42,396 bases of DNA from an uncultured Christensenellaceae bacterium. Lineage in GTDB: Bacteria; Bacillota; Clostridia; Christensenellales; Borkfalkiaceae. The translations under genes were made by a program, and so were the position numbers. Of this stretch, positions 1 through 7,059 are shown piece by piece. The notes below the pieces were generated by a model. That model did no database searches, was not told the DNA's origin, and saw only the letters and a program-made list of their open reading frames with translations. The first letter of the stretch is position 1; every line of letters starts with the position of its first letter. The DNA lies in the NCBI GenBank assembly GCA_910587005.1, contig CAJULB010000008.1:1-42396 (forward strand), read 5' to 3'.

Positions 1-534
1 ATTTATTGTATCGTCAGAAAAACGCTTGCGTATAGGTTTTGCGGGTACACCGCCCACAATGGTATATGGCGGTACATCTTTTGTAACAACGGCACGCGCA
101 CCGATTATGGCACCGTCGCCAATCGTTACACCCGCTAATATTACCGCCTCATAACCTATCCATACATCATTACCGATTACAATGTTACCTTTATTGTCCC
201 ACGCTTTATCTGCCCATATTCCGTGTTCCCATTCTTCATAAAAAATAGGAAACGGGTACGTTGAAAGTGAACGCATCGTATGATTTGCACTATTAAACAA
301 AAACTTTGCGCCACAAGCAATAGAGCAAAATTTGCCTATGATAAGTTTATCGTGGTTGATAGGGTAATGATACAAAACATTGTTTTTTTCAAAGTCTTTC
401 GGGTTGTTTACGAAATCATTATAAAACGTAAAATCTCCGACTTTGATATTCGGGTTTGTTATTACATTTTTCAAATATACAATTTGTTTATCCTCACTGC
501 GAGGATATATTTTTGTGCTATCCGGAATAGCCAT
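1..534 (-). CDS. Vat-family streptogramin A / xenobiotic O-acetyltransferase (C-terminus cut by window edge)
   Basis: The 178 visible codons encode a left-handed beta-helix (hexapeptide repeat) acetyltransferase. These enzymes move acetyl from acetyl-CoA to a hydroxyl on streptogramin A or a related small molecule in the cytoplasm. Family landmarks seen: an N-terminal KIYPRSEDK stretch, LYHYPINHDKLIIGKFCSI, NSANHTM carrying the expected catalytic His, then hexapeptide coils IVIGNDVWIG and VTIGDGAIIGA, and VGGVPAKPIRKRF. This order matches VatD-type proteins, which are slightly over 200 residues, so about 30 residues are missing off the left edge. The ATG at 534 is preferred over the in-frame ATG at 543 because AAGGAG lies 9 nt before 534 but abuts 543. 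A leader ORF and possible attenuator precede it. Substrate is inferred; a generic sugar acetyltransferase is less likely given the Vat-like N-terminus. Confidence 0.85.
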   Translation of the reverse strand, partial: MAIPDSTKIYPRSEDKQIVYLKNVITNPNIKVGDFTFYNDFVNNPKDFEKNNVLYHYPINHDKLIIGKFCSIACGAKFLFNSANHTMRSLSTYPFPIFYEEWEHGIWADKAWDNKGNIVIGNDVWIGYEAVILAGVTIGDGAIIGARAVVTKDVPPYTIVGGVPAKPIRKRFSDDTIN

Positions 535-576
535 TTTAGTCATCTCCTTATAAATTTATTTTTTTAAGACTATCCC
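524..576 (-). promoter_or_regulatory. Possible translational attenuator stem enclosing the Vat RBS
   Basis: In the transcript, GGGATAGTC (576-568, leader codons 9-11) can pair over 9 bp, with two G-U pairs, with GGCTATTCC (532-524), which spans the last base of the acetyltransferase ATG and codons 2-3. The loop would hold the AAGGAG and the start region. A ribosome on the 3' part of the leader ORF would cover one arm and expose the start. Pairing was found by eye; function is inferred. Confidence 0.45.
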
Positions 577-600
577 GGCAAAGACAATGCAACGCTTCAT
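556..600 (-). CDS. 14-residue leader peptide upstream of the Vat-family gene
   Basis: A short ORF, MKRCIVFAGIVLKK followed by TAA, sits in the 5' leader of the acetyltransferase gene. It has its own GGAG (609-612) at 8-nt spacing, so it should be translated. It ends 21 nt before the preferred downstream ATG. Leader peptides in this position are known to control erm, cat and several ABC-F resistance genes by drug-induced ribosome stalling; that role here is inferred from context. Confidence 0.6.
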   Translation of the reverse strand: MKRCIVFAGIVLKK

Positions 601-629
601 TTTATGAACTCCGTTTGTTTAATGACTGT

Positions 630-658
630 ATTATAGCACATTCTTATCAAGATGTAAA
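630..658 (-). promoter_or_regulatory. Sigma-A promoter for the leader peptide/Vat transcript
   Basis: TTTACA (658-653), 17-bp spacer, TATAAT (635-630) on the minus strand. The predicted start near 623 gives a leader of about 90 nt that contains the short ORF. Confidence 0.75.
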
Positions 659-672
659 TCGTTCAAATTCCT

Positions 673-726
673 CTAAATAACAAAATAGCCCGAACGTCCT
701 TTTACGGTAAAGAAGTTCAAGCTATT
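673..726 (-). terminator. Rho-independent terminator of the tRNA-Leu transcript
   Basis: On the minus strand a 12-bp stem AATAGCTTGAAC/GTTCGGGCTATT with two G-U pairs (arms 726-715 and 695-684) is followed by a T-rich tail. It lies directly after the tRNA 3' end. Confidence 0.7.
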
Positions 727-732
727 AAGAAT

Positions 733-814
733 TGGTGCGGATAATAGGATTTGAACCTACACGATTTCTCACTGGATTCTAAGTCCAGCGCGTCTGCCGT
801 TCCGCCATATCCGC
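733..814 (-). tRNA. tRNA-Leu (anticodon UAG)
   Basis: Class II cloverleaf on the minus strand: acceptor GCGGATA/TATCCGC (814-808 with 743-737), anticodon stem CTGGA/TCCAG with loop CTTAGAA giving anticodon TAG at 781-779, a long variable arm, T arm TAGG-TTCAAAT-CCTA, discriminator A at 736 and an encoded CCA at 735-733. UAG with a long variable arm identifies leucine, reading CUN codons. It has its own promoter and terminator, so it is a single-gene unit. The surrounding 601-1007 stretch otherwise holds only promoters. Confidence 0.96.
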
Positions 815-900
815 ATATTAATAAATTGCGCCTATCCGTTACAATTCTGTCCGTTGCAACAAGCGCATATATTCTTTATTGAAATTGTTAAACAAATGTT

Positions 901-929
901 ATTTTAATGTAAAAATCTTAAAATGTCAA
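901..929 (-). promoter_or_regulatory. Promoter of tRNA-Leu
   Basis: TTGACA (929-924), 17-bp spacer, TAAAAT (906-901) on the minus strand, about 85 bp before the tRNA 5' end. This is the only strong promoter match upstream of the tRNA. Confidence 0.7.
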
Positions 930-959
930 CTTTTGCCCGCATTGCGGTCGTTAAAATCG

Positions 960-988
960 TATACAAAACCAAAAATAAATGTTAGAAT
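960..988 (+). promoter_or_regulatory. Promoter for the 46-aa ORF and probably the downstream genes
   Basis: TATACA (960-965), 17-bp spacer, TAGAAT (983-988). The predicted start near 995 is 13 nt before the ATG at 1008. Confidence 0.6.
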
Positions 989-1007
989 ATAGACAAAGAG
1001 GGCAAAA

Positions 1008-1148
1008 ATGATTAATAACAGCGGCGCAATCGCTTCGGTTGATGATAAAGATGTAAAGATTTCCGAAGTGTTAACAGATTACTCAAAGTTATATAAAACC
1101 GCGGAAGTTGCCGTGTATCACGAAAACCATTGCGGGGAAAACCTTTAA
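1008..1148 (+). CDS. Hypothetical 46-residue protein
   Basis: An ATG at 1008 is preceded by GAGGG at 6-nt spacing and by a promoter, so translation is likely. The product (ends NHCGENL) is soluble and mostly acidic, with one Cys, no signal peptide and no membrane segment. I do not recognise a family. It lies just upstream of the two-TM gene and may be co-transcribed with it. It could be a short functional peptide or the remnant of a longer gene. Confidence 0.45.
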   Translation: MINNSGAIASVDDKDVKISEVLTDYSKLYKTAEVAVYHENHCGENL

Positions 1149-1178
1149 AAAAACAGCAAACGCGCAAGGGTGAATAAA

Positions 1179-1778
1179 ATGGTTACGGAACAAAATACAA
1201 TAAAAACCGAGTTTTCGGACTTTAAAAAATTGCAGAAGTTTCTCTGGCAGAAGTTATATATCTGCTCGATAGTTTCGCTTGTCGTCGGAATTATCGGAGT
1301 GCTTGCTTATATTATCGTTTCTACCGTGTGGGAAACGCTTTACGAATACTCCCCCGCGTGGAGCGAGGCGTTGCTTGCCTTTGCCGTACCGCTGGGTATA
1401 GGAATAGTATTCGTTTTAAGCTTTCGTTCGACTTTCAAACAGGGCGAAAAGCTTGCGGACGCCGCCAACGTTTACGAGTTTTATTCCGACTGCGTTATGG
1501 TTCACGAGCTTCACGGCGGAGTTGAAACGGGAGTTGCAAGAATGGAATATGCCAAAATAGCAAAAACGGCGGAAAAAGGGCAGTTCCTGCTTATAAGGTA
1601 TATAGGCGGCGGTTCGGCTTTGCCGATAGATAAGACAACTCTTTCACAAACGGAGCTGAACACCGTAAAAAAGCTTTTGCGCCTCGAAGTTCCGCAAAAT
1701 GCGGATATTAAAGAGCTTGCAAGCTCAGCCGACTGCGGTGCGAAAGTAACCCTCACCACGACAAACCCTCAAAATTAA
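1179..1778 (+). CDS. Membrane protein with two N-terminal TM helices and a YcxB-like domain
   Basis: The 199-residue product has an amphipathic start, two transmembrane helices (about residues 25-50 and 63-82, forming a hairpin), and a cytoplasmic C-terminal half. The sequence after the helices (FYSDCVMVHE, then YAKIAKTAEKGQFLLIRYIGGG, LPIDKTTLSQTEL) has the pattern of YcxB-like C-terminal domains, in which a short strand-rich domain follows a TM hairpin; their function is unknown. The ATG at 1179 is chosen because AAGGG lies about 8 nt upstream; a GTG at 1170 overlaps that site. It ends 11 nt before degV and is probably transcribed with it. The family assignment is tentative. Confidence 0.65.
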   Translation: MVTEQNTIKTEFSDFKKLQKFLWQKLYICSIVSLVVGIIGVLAYIIVSTVWETLYEYSPAWSEALLAFAVPLGIGIVFVLSFRSTFKQGEKLADAANVYEFYSDCVMVHELHGGVETGVARMEYAKIAKTAEKGQFLLIRYIGGGSALPIDKTTLSQTELNTVKKLLRLEVPQNADIKELASSADCGAKVTLTTTNPQN

Positions 1779-1789
1779 AGGAGAATAAA

Positions 1790-2605
1790 ATGATTAAGAT
1801 TATAACCGATTCTTCCGCGAATATTCCGCAGGACGAGGCAGAAAAACTCGGCTTGAAGGTAATTCCTCTTACGGTAATTTTCGGAAGCGAAGAATATCAG
1901 GACGGAATTAATTTGGACTGCGAAGCTTTCTATAAAAAAATGGCGGAAAGCAAAGATTTTCCGCATACCGCACAGCTTACGGAAGAGCAGATTGAAAGCG
2001 CCGTAAAAGAGGTTTTGAAAGAGGCGGACGAGGTGCTGATTATGCCGATTGCCTCGGTACTGTCAGGCACTTTCGAGCGTTGCAAAGCCGTTGCGGATAA
2101 GTATGAAAACGTGTACGCTTACGATACGCACTGCACTACGGTTATGCTTAAACTGTTCATTTTGGAAGCGTTGAAAAACGCGGACAAAAGCGCGAACGAA
2201 GTTATGAAGATGCTTGACGGGCTTCGCCCCAAACTTAAAATTTACGCCGCTTTGGACACTTTGGAAAACCTTAAAAAGGGCGGAAGGCTTTCGGGCGCGG
2301 CGGCGTTTATAGGCACAATGCTTAAAATAAAGCCCGTTATAACTTTTTCCGTAGACGGAAGGGTGGAGGTTATATCCAAACAGTTCGGCATAAATAAGGG
2401 CATAAGCTACGTTGTGCAGAAGATTGATAAAGAAAAAATCGACTTTACAAAGCCCGTATACCTCATTTACACCGCAGACGATAAAAACAGTGAAACGCTT
2501 ATTTCAAAGCTGAATATTCCTTATACCGAAAAGCTGAATATCTGCCCCGTTATCGGCACACATATCGGCGTTGCGGCGGCGGGCATAGTGTTTGCGGAAA
2601 AGTGA
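1790..2605 (+). CDS. DegV family fatty-acid-binding protein
   Basis: The 271-residue length and motifs fit DegV: N-terminal IITDSSANIP, SVLSGTF near residues 89-95 in the fatty-acid carboxylate-binding region, LENLKKGGRLSGAAA near 158-172, and the C-terminal IGTHIGVAAAGI. DegV/FakB proteins bind a single fatty acid; FakB forms present it to the kinase FakA for phosphorylation and entry into phospholipid synthesis. No FakA is visible in the window, so whether this copy is a kinase partner cannot be judged. AAAGGAG stands 7 nt before the ATG. It follows the two-TM gene by 11 nt. Confidence 0.92.
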   Translation: MIKIITDSSANIPQDEAEKLGLKVIPLTVIFGSEEYQDGINLDCEAFYKKMAESKDFPHTAQLTEEQIESAVKEVLKEADEVLIMPIASVLSGTFERCKAVADKYENVYAYDTHCTTVMLKLFILEALKNADKSANEVMKMLDGLRPKLKIYAALDTLENLKKGGRLSGAAAFIGTMLKIKPVITFSVDGRVEVISKQFGINKGISYVVQKIDKEKIDFTKPVYLIYTADDKNSETLISKLNIPYTEKLNICPVIGTHIGVAAAGIVFAEK

Positions 2606-2622
2606 CGCAATTAAAAGTTGCG
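2606..2622 (+). terminator. Weak hairpin after degV
   Basis: CGCAATT-AAA-AGTTGCG can form a 7-bp stem with one G-U pair; A- and T-rich sequence follows but there is no clean T-run directly after the stem. Confidence 0.3.
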
Positions 2623-2647
2623 CATTAAAAATTTTTAAAGCGTTAAG

Positions 2648-2676
2648 TTTACAATTTATAAAAAAACTGCTATAAT
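2648..2676 (+). promoter_or_regulatory. Promoter of the CvpA-like gene
   Basis: TTTACA (2648-2653), 17-bp spacer, TATAAT (2671-2676), followed by a leader of about 55 nt with AAAAGGAG 8 nt before the ATG at 2740. Confidence 0.75.
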
Positions 2677-2739
2677 TAATGTAAAGGAAATCAAATCAAG
2701 GGCACAGCCGCCCCTCGGTTTTAAAAAGGAGATAAATTT

Positions 2740-3351
2740 ATGGTTACGGCTGACTGGATTGCCATTGCCGTTTTGGTTGTCGCGCTTGGGCTCGGCGCTT
2801 TGCTCGGTCTGGGTAAATGGCTCAAATTTTTCACGAGCGGAGTTTTCGGCGTTATAATTTCAATTATAATCTGCTATTTTATCGGCGGAGGAATACTTCA
2901 ACTCGGCTTCGTGCAGGAGTTGCTTGCAAAATTTGCGTCGCTGTGGTCGGATAAAGGCGGTTTTGGATATTCTCTGCTTACGAAAATTCACCTTGAAGTA
3001 ATAGTTTACTACATTGTGCTGTTCGTGCTTGTGCAGATAGTAAGGGTATTGCTTGTCAAGATTATCCGAAAGGGACTTGAAGCGGACGTTAAGCCCATAA
3101 AAGTAGTAAACAGACTGCTCGGCGCGGCGTTTGCGTTTGCAATAGTATTTTTCATAGGTTTGCTTATTTTGTGGATAGTTGCCTGGGTAGGCGGCGATAC
3201 CGCGGCTTCGTGGGAAGCGTACTTTGAAAATAGCGGGTTTGTCGGCGCGCTGTACAGGCATAACCCCATTGCCGGCATAAGCGATTATATTAAAGAGCAT
3301 TTTAACTTCGAGCCGGAAACGTCTTTTGCGGCGCTTTGCGCGATATTCTGA
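2740..3351 (+). CDS. CvpA-like polytopic membrane protein
   Basis: The 203-residue protein has four predicted helices (about residues 5-25, 33-57, 83-110, 126-150) and a glycine-rich first helix (LGLGALLGLGKWLKFF), the layout of CvpA/colicin V production family proteins. The family is widespread in Firmicutes, where members are often near mutS2 or division genes; its molecular role is not settled. The C-terminal 45 residues are soluble and probably extracytoplasmic or loop-forming. It has its own promoter and a terminator after it, so it is likely monocistronic. Assignment rests on topology and the Gly pattern rather than a diagnostic motif. Confidence 0.65.
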   Translation: MVTADWIAIAVLVVALGLGALLGLGKWLKFFTSGVFGVIISIIICYFIGGGILQLGFVQELLAKFASLWSDKGGFGYSLLTKIHLEVIVYYIVLFVLVQIVRVLLVKIIRKGLEADVKPIKVVNRLLGAAFAFAIVFFIGLLILWIVAWVGGDTAASWEAYFENSGFVGALYRHNPIAGISDYIKEHFNFEPETSFAALCAIF

Positions 3352-3373
3352 TATTCAATAAAAAAACCGTTCG

Positions 3374-3410
3374 GCGGCGGGCAACTTTGCGTTGCCCGCC
3401 GCATATATTT
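3374..3410 (+). terminator. Terminator after the CvpA-like gene
   Basis: A 12-bp GC-rich stem GCGGCGGGCAAC/GTTGCCCGCCGC with a 5-nt loop, followed by an AT-rich tail with only short T-runs. Confidence 0.65.
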
Positions 3411-3419
3411 ATTTAATAT

Positions 3420-3812
3420 ATGGAACAAACTTTTTCCGACCTTAAAAAAAAGGACGTTATAAATTTAACCGACGGCAAAAATTTAGGCAGAGTGTGCGAT
3501 ATAACTTTCACTTTTCCCGAAAATAACGTGTGCGGTTTCACCGTTACGGGCTGTAAAGGCTTCCGCTTTTCAAAACAGGAAATGTTTATTCCCATATCCG
3601 CCGTTACCAAAATCGGCGAGGACGCGGTTTTGGTCAAGCTTGGTAAAGAGGGCAAGCCCGAGCATAAACCGCCGCACCGCAGCGAGTGCCCTCCGCAAAA
3701 TTTCCCGCCCGACTGTCCGCCGAATAACTGCCCGCCCTGGCACGGAGGCAATCAGGGAGGAAACCCGCCGCCCCGCCCGCCTCAGCGCAGAAGCTACGAC
3801 GAGTACGAATAA
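3420..3812 (+). CDS. YlmC/YmxH family PRC-barrel protein with a proline/cysteine-rich tail
   Basis: Residues 1-80 form a PRC-barrel domain of the YlmC/YmxH type: MEQTFSDLKKKDVINLTDG, then GRVCDITFTF and IPISAVTKIGEDAVLVKL. YlmC and YmxH are small Firmicutes proteins, some expressed during sporulation, with no defined biochemical role. Here the domain is followed by about 50 residues made almost wholly of Pro, Gly, Asn, Arg and three Cys (ECPPQ, DCPPN, NCPPWHGG), which normal ~85-residue members lack. The ATG at 3420 has no Shine-Dalgarno sequence, and the previous gene's terminator lies directly upstream. A strong bidirectional terminator follows. Confidence 0.8.
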   Translation: MEQTFSDLKKKDVINLTDGKNLGRVCDITFTFPENNVCGFTVTGCKGFRFSKQEMFIPISAVTKIGEDAVLVKLGKEGKPEHKPPHRSECPPQNFPPDCPPNNCPPWHGGNQGGNPPPRPPQRRSYDEYE

Positions 3813-3820
3813 AATGCAAA

Positions 3821-3860
3821 AACGGCGCCCCGCACGCAGAAAGCTGTGCGGGGCGCCGTT
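3821..3860. terminator. Bidirectional terminator between ylmC-like and DUF4363 genes
   Basis: A 15-bp perfect stem AACGGCGCCCCGCAC/GTGCGGGGCGCCGTT with a 10-nt loop lies between two convergent genes. The minus-strand side is followed by a T-run, the plus side by a shorter AT-rich tail. Confidence 0.85.
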
Positions 3861-3865
3861 CGTAT

Positions 3866-4243
3866 TTAAAATATATTTTCCAGTTTAAGACTGTACGCGT
3901 CCGGCAGGTTTTTGGTTATTTCCTTTAAAACCTCAATCTTGCCCAAAGCAAGCTCGTAATTGCCGTAGGTCAGCAATCCGCAAGTTTCGTTCAGCCAGTA
4001 ATCAACGTAAGAAATATCGTTGTGCGGTATTAAAATGTGCAGTTTTTTCTTTTTATCGTCCCATACTGCCTTAACTGCCAGCCCGTCGCTGCGCGTTGCC
4101 GTTTCGTCCTCGATTTTTTCGTAAAGCGCGTCCAACGCTCCGTGGAATTCGTCAAACTGCTTTTTAAGGTAAATTTCGGTAAAAACAAACAGCCCTATGC
4201 ACAGCGCAACCGCCGTAAGGGTGTACGCAATCGACTTTACCAT
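3866..4243 (-). CDS. DUF4363 family membrane-anchored protein
   Basis: The 125-residue protein has one N-terminal membrane helix (about residues 5-25) and an outside alpha-helical domain with LDALYEKIEDE and YGNYELALGKIEVLKEITKNLP. This layout and length are those of DUF4363 proteins, which in Clostridia are regularly found next to DUF421 genes, as here; the DUF421 ORF overlaps it by 7 nt. Function is unknown; a spore-membrane or envelope role has been proposed for such pairs because of their distribution, but nothing in the sequence proves it. Confidence 0.8.
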   Translation of the reverse strand: MVKSIAYTLTAVALCIGLFVFTEIYLKKQFDEFHGALDALYEKIEDETATRSDGLAVKAVWDDKKKKLHILIPHNDISYVDYWLNETCGLLTYGNYELALGKIEVLKEITKNLPDAYSLKLENIF

Positions 4244-4911
4244 TGTCCGTTCACCTCAACCTGTAAAATTTTATATTTTTCGCCCCGTTTTTGAAAATAG
4301 ACCCGTCCCTCGCCGTTCACGGTCATAACTACAACTTCTTTCAGCTTAGCGTTCTGTTCGGTTAAAAAATCTTTCAGTCTGTCTGTGTCGAACCCGCACC
4401 GCGTGCAATTCTGTTCGTCCGCCTTGCCGCGGTCGATAAGGGTAAGGGGGAGCGAGTTTGAAGCTTTTTCTTCCTTCTCCAAAGCGGAAAAAGAGCCGTT
4501 CGCCTCGTACAGACCGTAGTAAACGTCGTCTAAATTGAAATATCCGGCAACGCGCATACTCTCTATCAAATCGCTTACGTCAAGGTTGTTTTTCTTTAAC
4601 TGAAACTCGTCTATTCCGTCTTTATTTATAACAACGGACGGTTTTCCGCTGACAACCGTTTTCACGGGCTTGAACCACAGCTCCAACAGCCATACTATCT
4701 GGTGCAGAATAAAAATAGTAAATATTGCTATAATTCCGTAAAACAGTGGAATGGACGTGTCCGCCATGGGAATACACGCAAGCTCGGCAATTACAAGGCT
4801 TATAACAAACTCAAACGGTTGCATTTCGCCAATCTGGCTTTTACCCATAAGCCGCATAACAAGCAGCAGTACAATAAATATAATTGCAGTACGAATGAAA
4901 ATAAGCGCCAT
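4237..4911 (-). CDS. DUF421 (YetF/YrbG family) membrane protein
   Basis: The 224-residue protein has three N-terminal membrane helices (about 4-21, 34-50, 56-77) and a cytoplasmic alpha/beta domain with PSVVINKDGIDEFQLKKNNLDVSDLIESMR and FNLDDVYYGLYEANGSFSAL, the hallmark stretches of DUF421. Members of this family include the Bacillus YetF/YkjA/YrbG proteins, whose role is undefined. Its last codons overlap the start of the DUF4363 gene, so the two are translationally coupled. It diverges from folC with about 80 bp between the starts. Confidence 0.9.
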   Translation of the reverse strand: MALIFIRTAIIFIVLLLVMRLMGKSQIGEMQPFEFVISLVIAELACIPMADTSIPLFYGIIAIFTIFILHQIVWLLELWFKPVKTVVSGKPSVVINKDGIDEFQLKKNNLDVSDLIESMRVAGYFNLDDVYYGLYEANGSFSALEKEEKASNSLPLTLIDRGKADEQNCTRCGFDTDRLKDFLTEQNAKLKEVVVMTVNGEGRVYFQKRGEKYKILQVEVNGQW

Positions 4912-4945
4912 ACAAACAGTATTGTCAAAAAAATTTTCAATATTC

Positions 4946-4974
4946 TTGCTAAAAATATATATGTGTGCTATAAT
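4946..4974 (+). promoter_or_regulatory. folC promoter giving a near-leaderless mRNA
   Basis: TTGCTA (4946-4951), 17-bp spacer, TATAAT (4969-4974). The predicted start near 4981 leaves only about 10 nt before the ATG at 4991, with no Shine-Dalgarno sequence. Confidence 0.75.
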
Positions 4975-4990
4975 TCCTATAAATTTTGTT

Positions 4991-6196
4991 ATGAATTATT
5001 CGCAGGTATTAAACGGGCTTGAAACGCTGTCCGTCCGTGGAATGGACTTTGGACTTGAACGCACCCGCGCGCTTCTGGACGGGTTGGGCGCGCCCGATAA
5101 AAAACTAAAAATCATACATATCGCTGGAAGCAACGGCAAAGGCTCGGTTGCGGAATATTTAACGCAGATTTTGCTTTGCGCGGATAAAACTGTCGGCACT
5201 TTTACTTCGCCCGCCGTGTTCGATTATTTTGAACAGTTCCGCATTAACGGACAAAATATCAAAAAAAGCCTGTTTGCGGAAGCCTTCGGTAAAACTTTAA
5301 CCGTTGCGGAAAGCGCAGGCTCTGCAACCCGTTTCGAGGTTGAAACGGCGGGCGCGCTGTACGCTTTTGCGCTTGCCGGGTGCGAATATGCGGTTGTTGA
5401 GTGCGGATTAGGCGGCTTATATGACGCTACTAACGCAATTTCAAATAAAGAAATAGCCGTTATAACATCAGTATCTTTGGAGCATACCGCAATATTAGGG
5501 GACAGCATAGAATGTATTTGCCGGCATAAGGCGGGGATAATAAAAAACTGTCCCGCGGTTGTAAGCGCCCTTCAAACGGACAAAACTCTGACATATATGC
5601 GGGGCAAGGGCGCGCAAATCGCCGATAAACCGCTTGAAATTATAAAAAGCAACGTTAACGGACAGACTTTTATTTACGGCGGAAAGCAATTTGAAACGCA
5701 AATGGCGGGAATTGCACAGCCGTATAACGCGGCAGCCGCGATAGAGGCGGCGCATATACTAAAAATAAGCGATAACGCGATATATTCGGGGGTGAAAGCC
5801 GCAAAGCTGAACGGCAGGATAGAAGTTTTAAGGGCAAACGGCAATACTTACATACTCGACGGTGCGCACAATCCCGCAAGCTTTGTACCGCTTGCAGATT
5901 TTTTGCTGGGCTTCGGCGGTGCGGACGTTGCAGTTTTCGGCAGTCTTGCAGATAAGGATATAAACGGCAATCTGCTTGCTTTGAAACCGCACGTTAAAAA
6001 AGTTTACGCGGTAACGCCCGACAGTCCGCGCGCATTGCCCGCGGAAAGGTTGCTTGAAGTCTGCGCAAAGCACGGCGTTCCCGCAGAGCTGTTTGAAAGC
6101 GTTTCAACCGCGCTTGAAAGCGCGCACGGTACGGTCGTCGTATGCGGCACGTTCACGATATTAAAAGAGGCTGAAAGCTTTATTAAAAATAATTGA
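4991..6196 (+). CDS. folC: Dihydrofolate synthase / folylpolyglutamate synthase
   Basis: A 401-residue Mur-ligase family enzyme that adds L-glutamate to dihydropteroate and to folates using ATP. Seen: HIAGSNGKGSVAEYL with the P-loop (about 40-54), TFTSPAVFDYFEQFRING, VECGLGGLYDATNA, SLEHTAILGD (where many members have DHT), the glutamate-ligase domain DGAHNPASF and FGSLADKDI. The frame stays open upstream to 4751, but that part runs antisense to the DUF421 gene and through the promoter; the ATG at 4991 starts MNYSQVLNGLETL, which fits the family N-terminus. First gene of the folate cluster. Confidence 0.95.
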   Translation: MNYSQVLNGLETLSVRGMDFGLERTRALLDGLGAPDKKLKIIHIAGSNGKGSVAEYLTQILLCADKTVGTFTSPAVFDYFEQFRINGQNIKKSLFAEAFGKTLTVAESAGSATRFEVETAGALYAFALAGCEYAVVECGLGGLYDATNAISNKEIAVITSVSLEHTAILGDSIECICRHKAGIIKNCPAVVSALQTDKTLTYMRGKGAQIADKPLEIIKSNVNGQTFIYGGKQFETQMAGIAQPYNAAAAIEAAHILKISDNAIYSGVKAAKLNGRIEVLRANGNTYILDGAHNPASFVPLADFLLGFGGADVAVFGSLADKDINGNLLALKPHVKKVYAVTPDSPRALPAERLLEVCAKHGVPAELFESVSTALESAHGTVVVCGTFTILKEAESFIKNN

Positions 6197-6270
6197 CCTT
6201 TGAAAAACGCAAGGTCGGATTTATTTCGGACGTTAAACGGCAACTGGAATTTTTTTAACGGGTTTAATAA

Positions 6271-7056
6271 ATGATAATAGGCAACAAAAATTTTCAAAAC
6301 TACACTTATGTTATGGCGATAATCAACTTAACGCCCGACAGCTTCTGGAAAGAAAGCAGAAAAACGTGCGACAACGTGCTTTTCGCCGTTGAAAAAGCGG
6401 TAAAAGACGGTGCTACTGTTATAGATATAGGCGCGCAGTCCTCGCGTCCGAATTATGTCGAAGTCAGCGCGGATGAGGAAATTTCCCGCTTTGAAAAACC
6501 GCTTGAACTTATAAAGCAAAACTTCGACGTTCCCGTTTCCGTGGATACTTACTTTTCCAAAAGCGCGCGCATTGCGCTTGAAACGGGCGCGGATATGATT
6601 AACGATATATGGGGGCTTACGCACGATTGCGGTATGGCGGAAATAATAGCGCAATTCAACGCTTCCGTCTGCATAATGCACAACGCAAAAAACGCTTTGT
6701 CGGGGAATATATGGCGCCCTATTACTGAATTTTTGCAAAACTCCGTAAAAATTGCGCTGGAAAGCGGAATAAGTAAGGAAAAAATCTGCCTTGACGGAGG
6801 TATAGGCTTTGCAAAAAACAAGGACCAGAACCACGAGCTTTTAAACGGCTATGAAAGGCTGTTGCCCCTCGGATATCCCTTACTTTTGGGTACAAGCCGT
6901 AAATCGATGTTCGGCGGACTGCCCGAAGAACGGCTTCCTCAAACAATTGAAAGCACCCGCCTTGCCGTAAGAAAGAGCGTGCTTTTCGTGCGGGTTCACG
7001 ACGTTAAGGAAAACGTTGAGGCAATCAAAGAAGAATACGCAAAAATAAACGGGTGA
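6271..7056 (+). CDS. folP: Dihydropteroate synthase
   Basis: This enzyme condenses hydroxymethyl-dihydropterin pyrophosphate with p-aminobenzoate and is the sulfonamide target. The 261-residue TIM barrel shows IINLTPDSF (signature 1), IDIGAQSSRP (pterin/PABA loop), SVDTYFS, MINDIWG, MHN, a second signature CLDGGIGFAKNKDQNHELL and the LLGTSRKSMFG strand with the phosphate-binding Arg/Lys. The second signature reads DGG where DPG is usual. It starts 75 nt after folC; no clear Shine-Dalgarno precedes the ATG. It sits between folC and folB-folK, consistent with one operon. Confidence 0.95.
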   Translation: MIIGNKNFQNYTYVMAIINLTPDSFWKESRKTCDNVLFAVEKAVKDGATVIDIGAQSSRPNYVEVSADEEISRFEKPLELIKQNFDVPVSVDTYFSKSARIALETGADMINDIWGLTHDCGMAEIIAQFNASVCIMHNAKNALSGNIWRPITEFLQNSVKIALESGISKEKICLDGGIGFAKNKDQNHELLNGYERLLPLGYPLLLGTSRKSMFGGLPEERLPQTIESTRLAVRKSVLFVRVHDVKENVEAIKEEYAKING

Positions 7057-7059
7057 AAA

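Noticed and set aside
280..567. 95-residue plus-strand frame at the left edge
   Set aside because: It is antisense to the Vat-type gene and its leader, with no ribosome site or recognisable product.
4751..4990. 80-residue N-terminal extension of folC
   Set aside because: It runs antisense through DUF421 and across the folC promoter; the family N-terminus starts at 4991.
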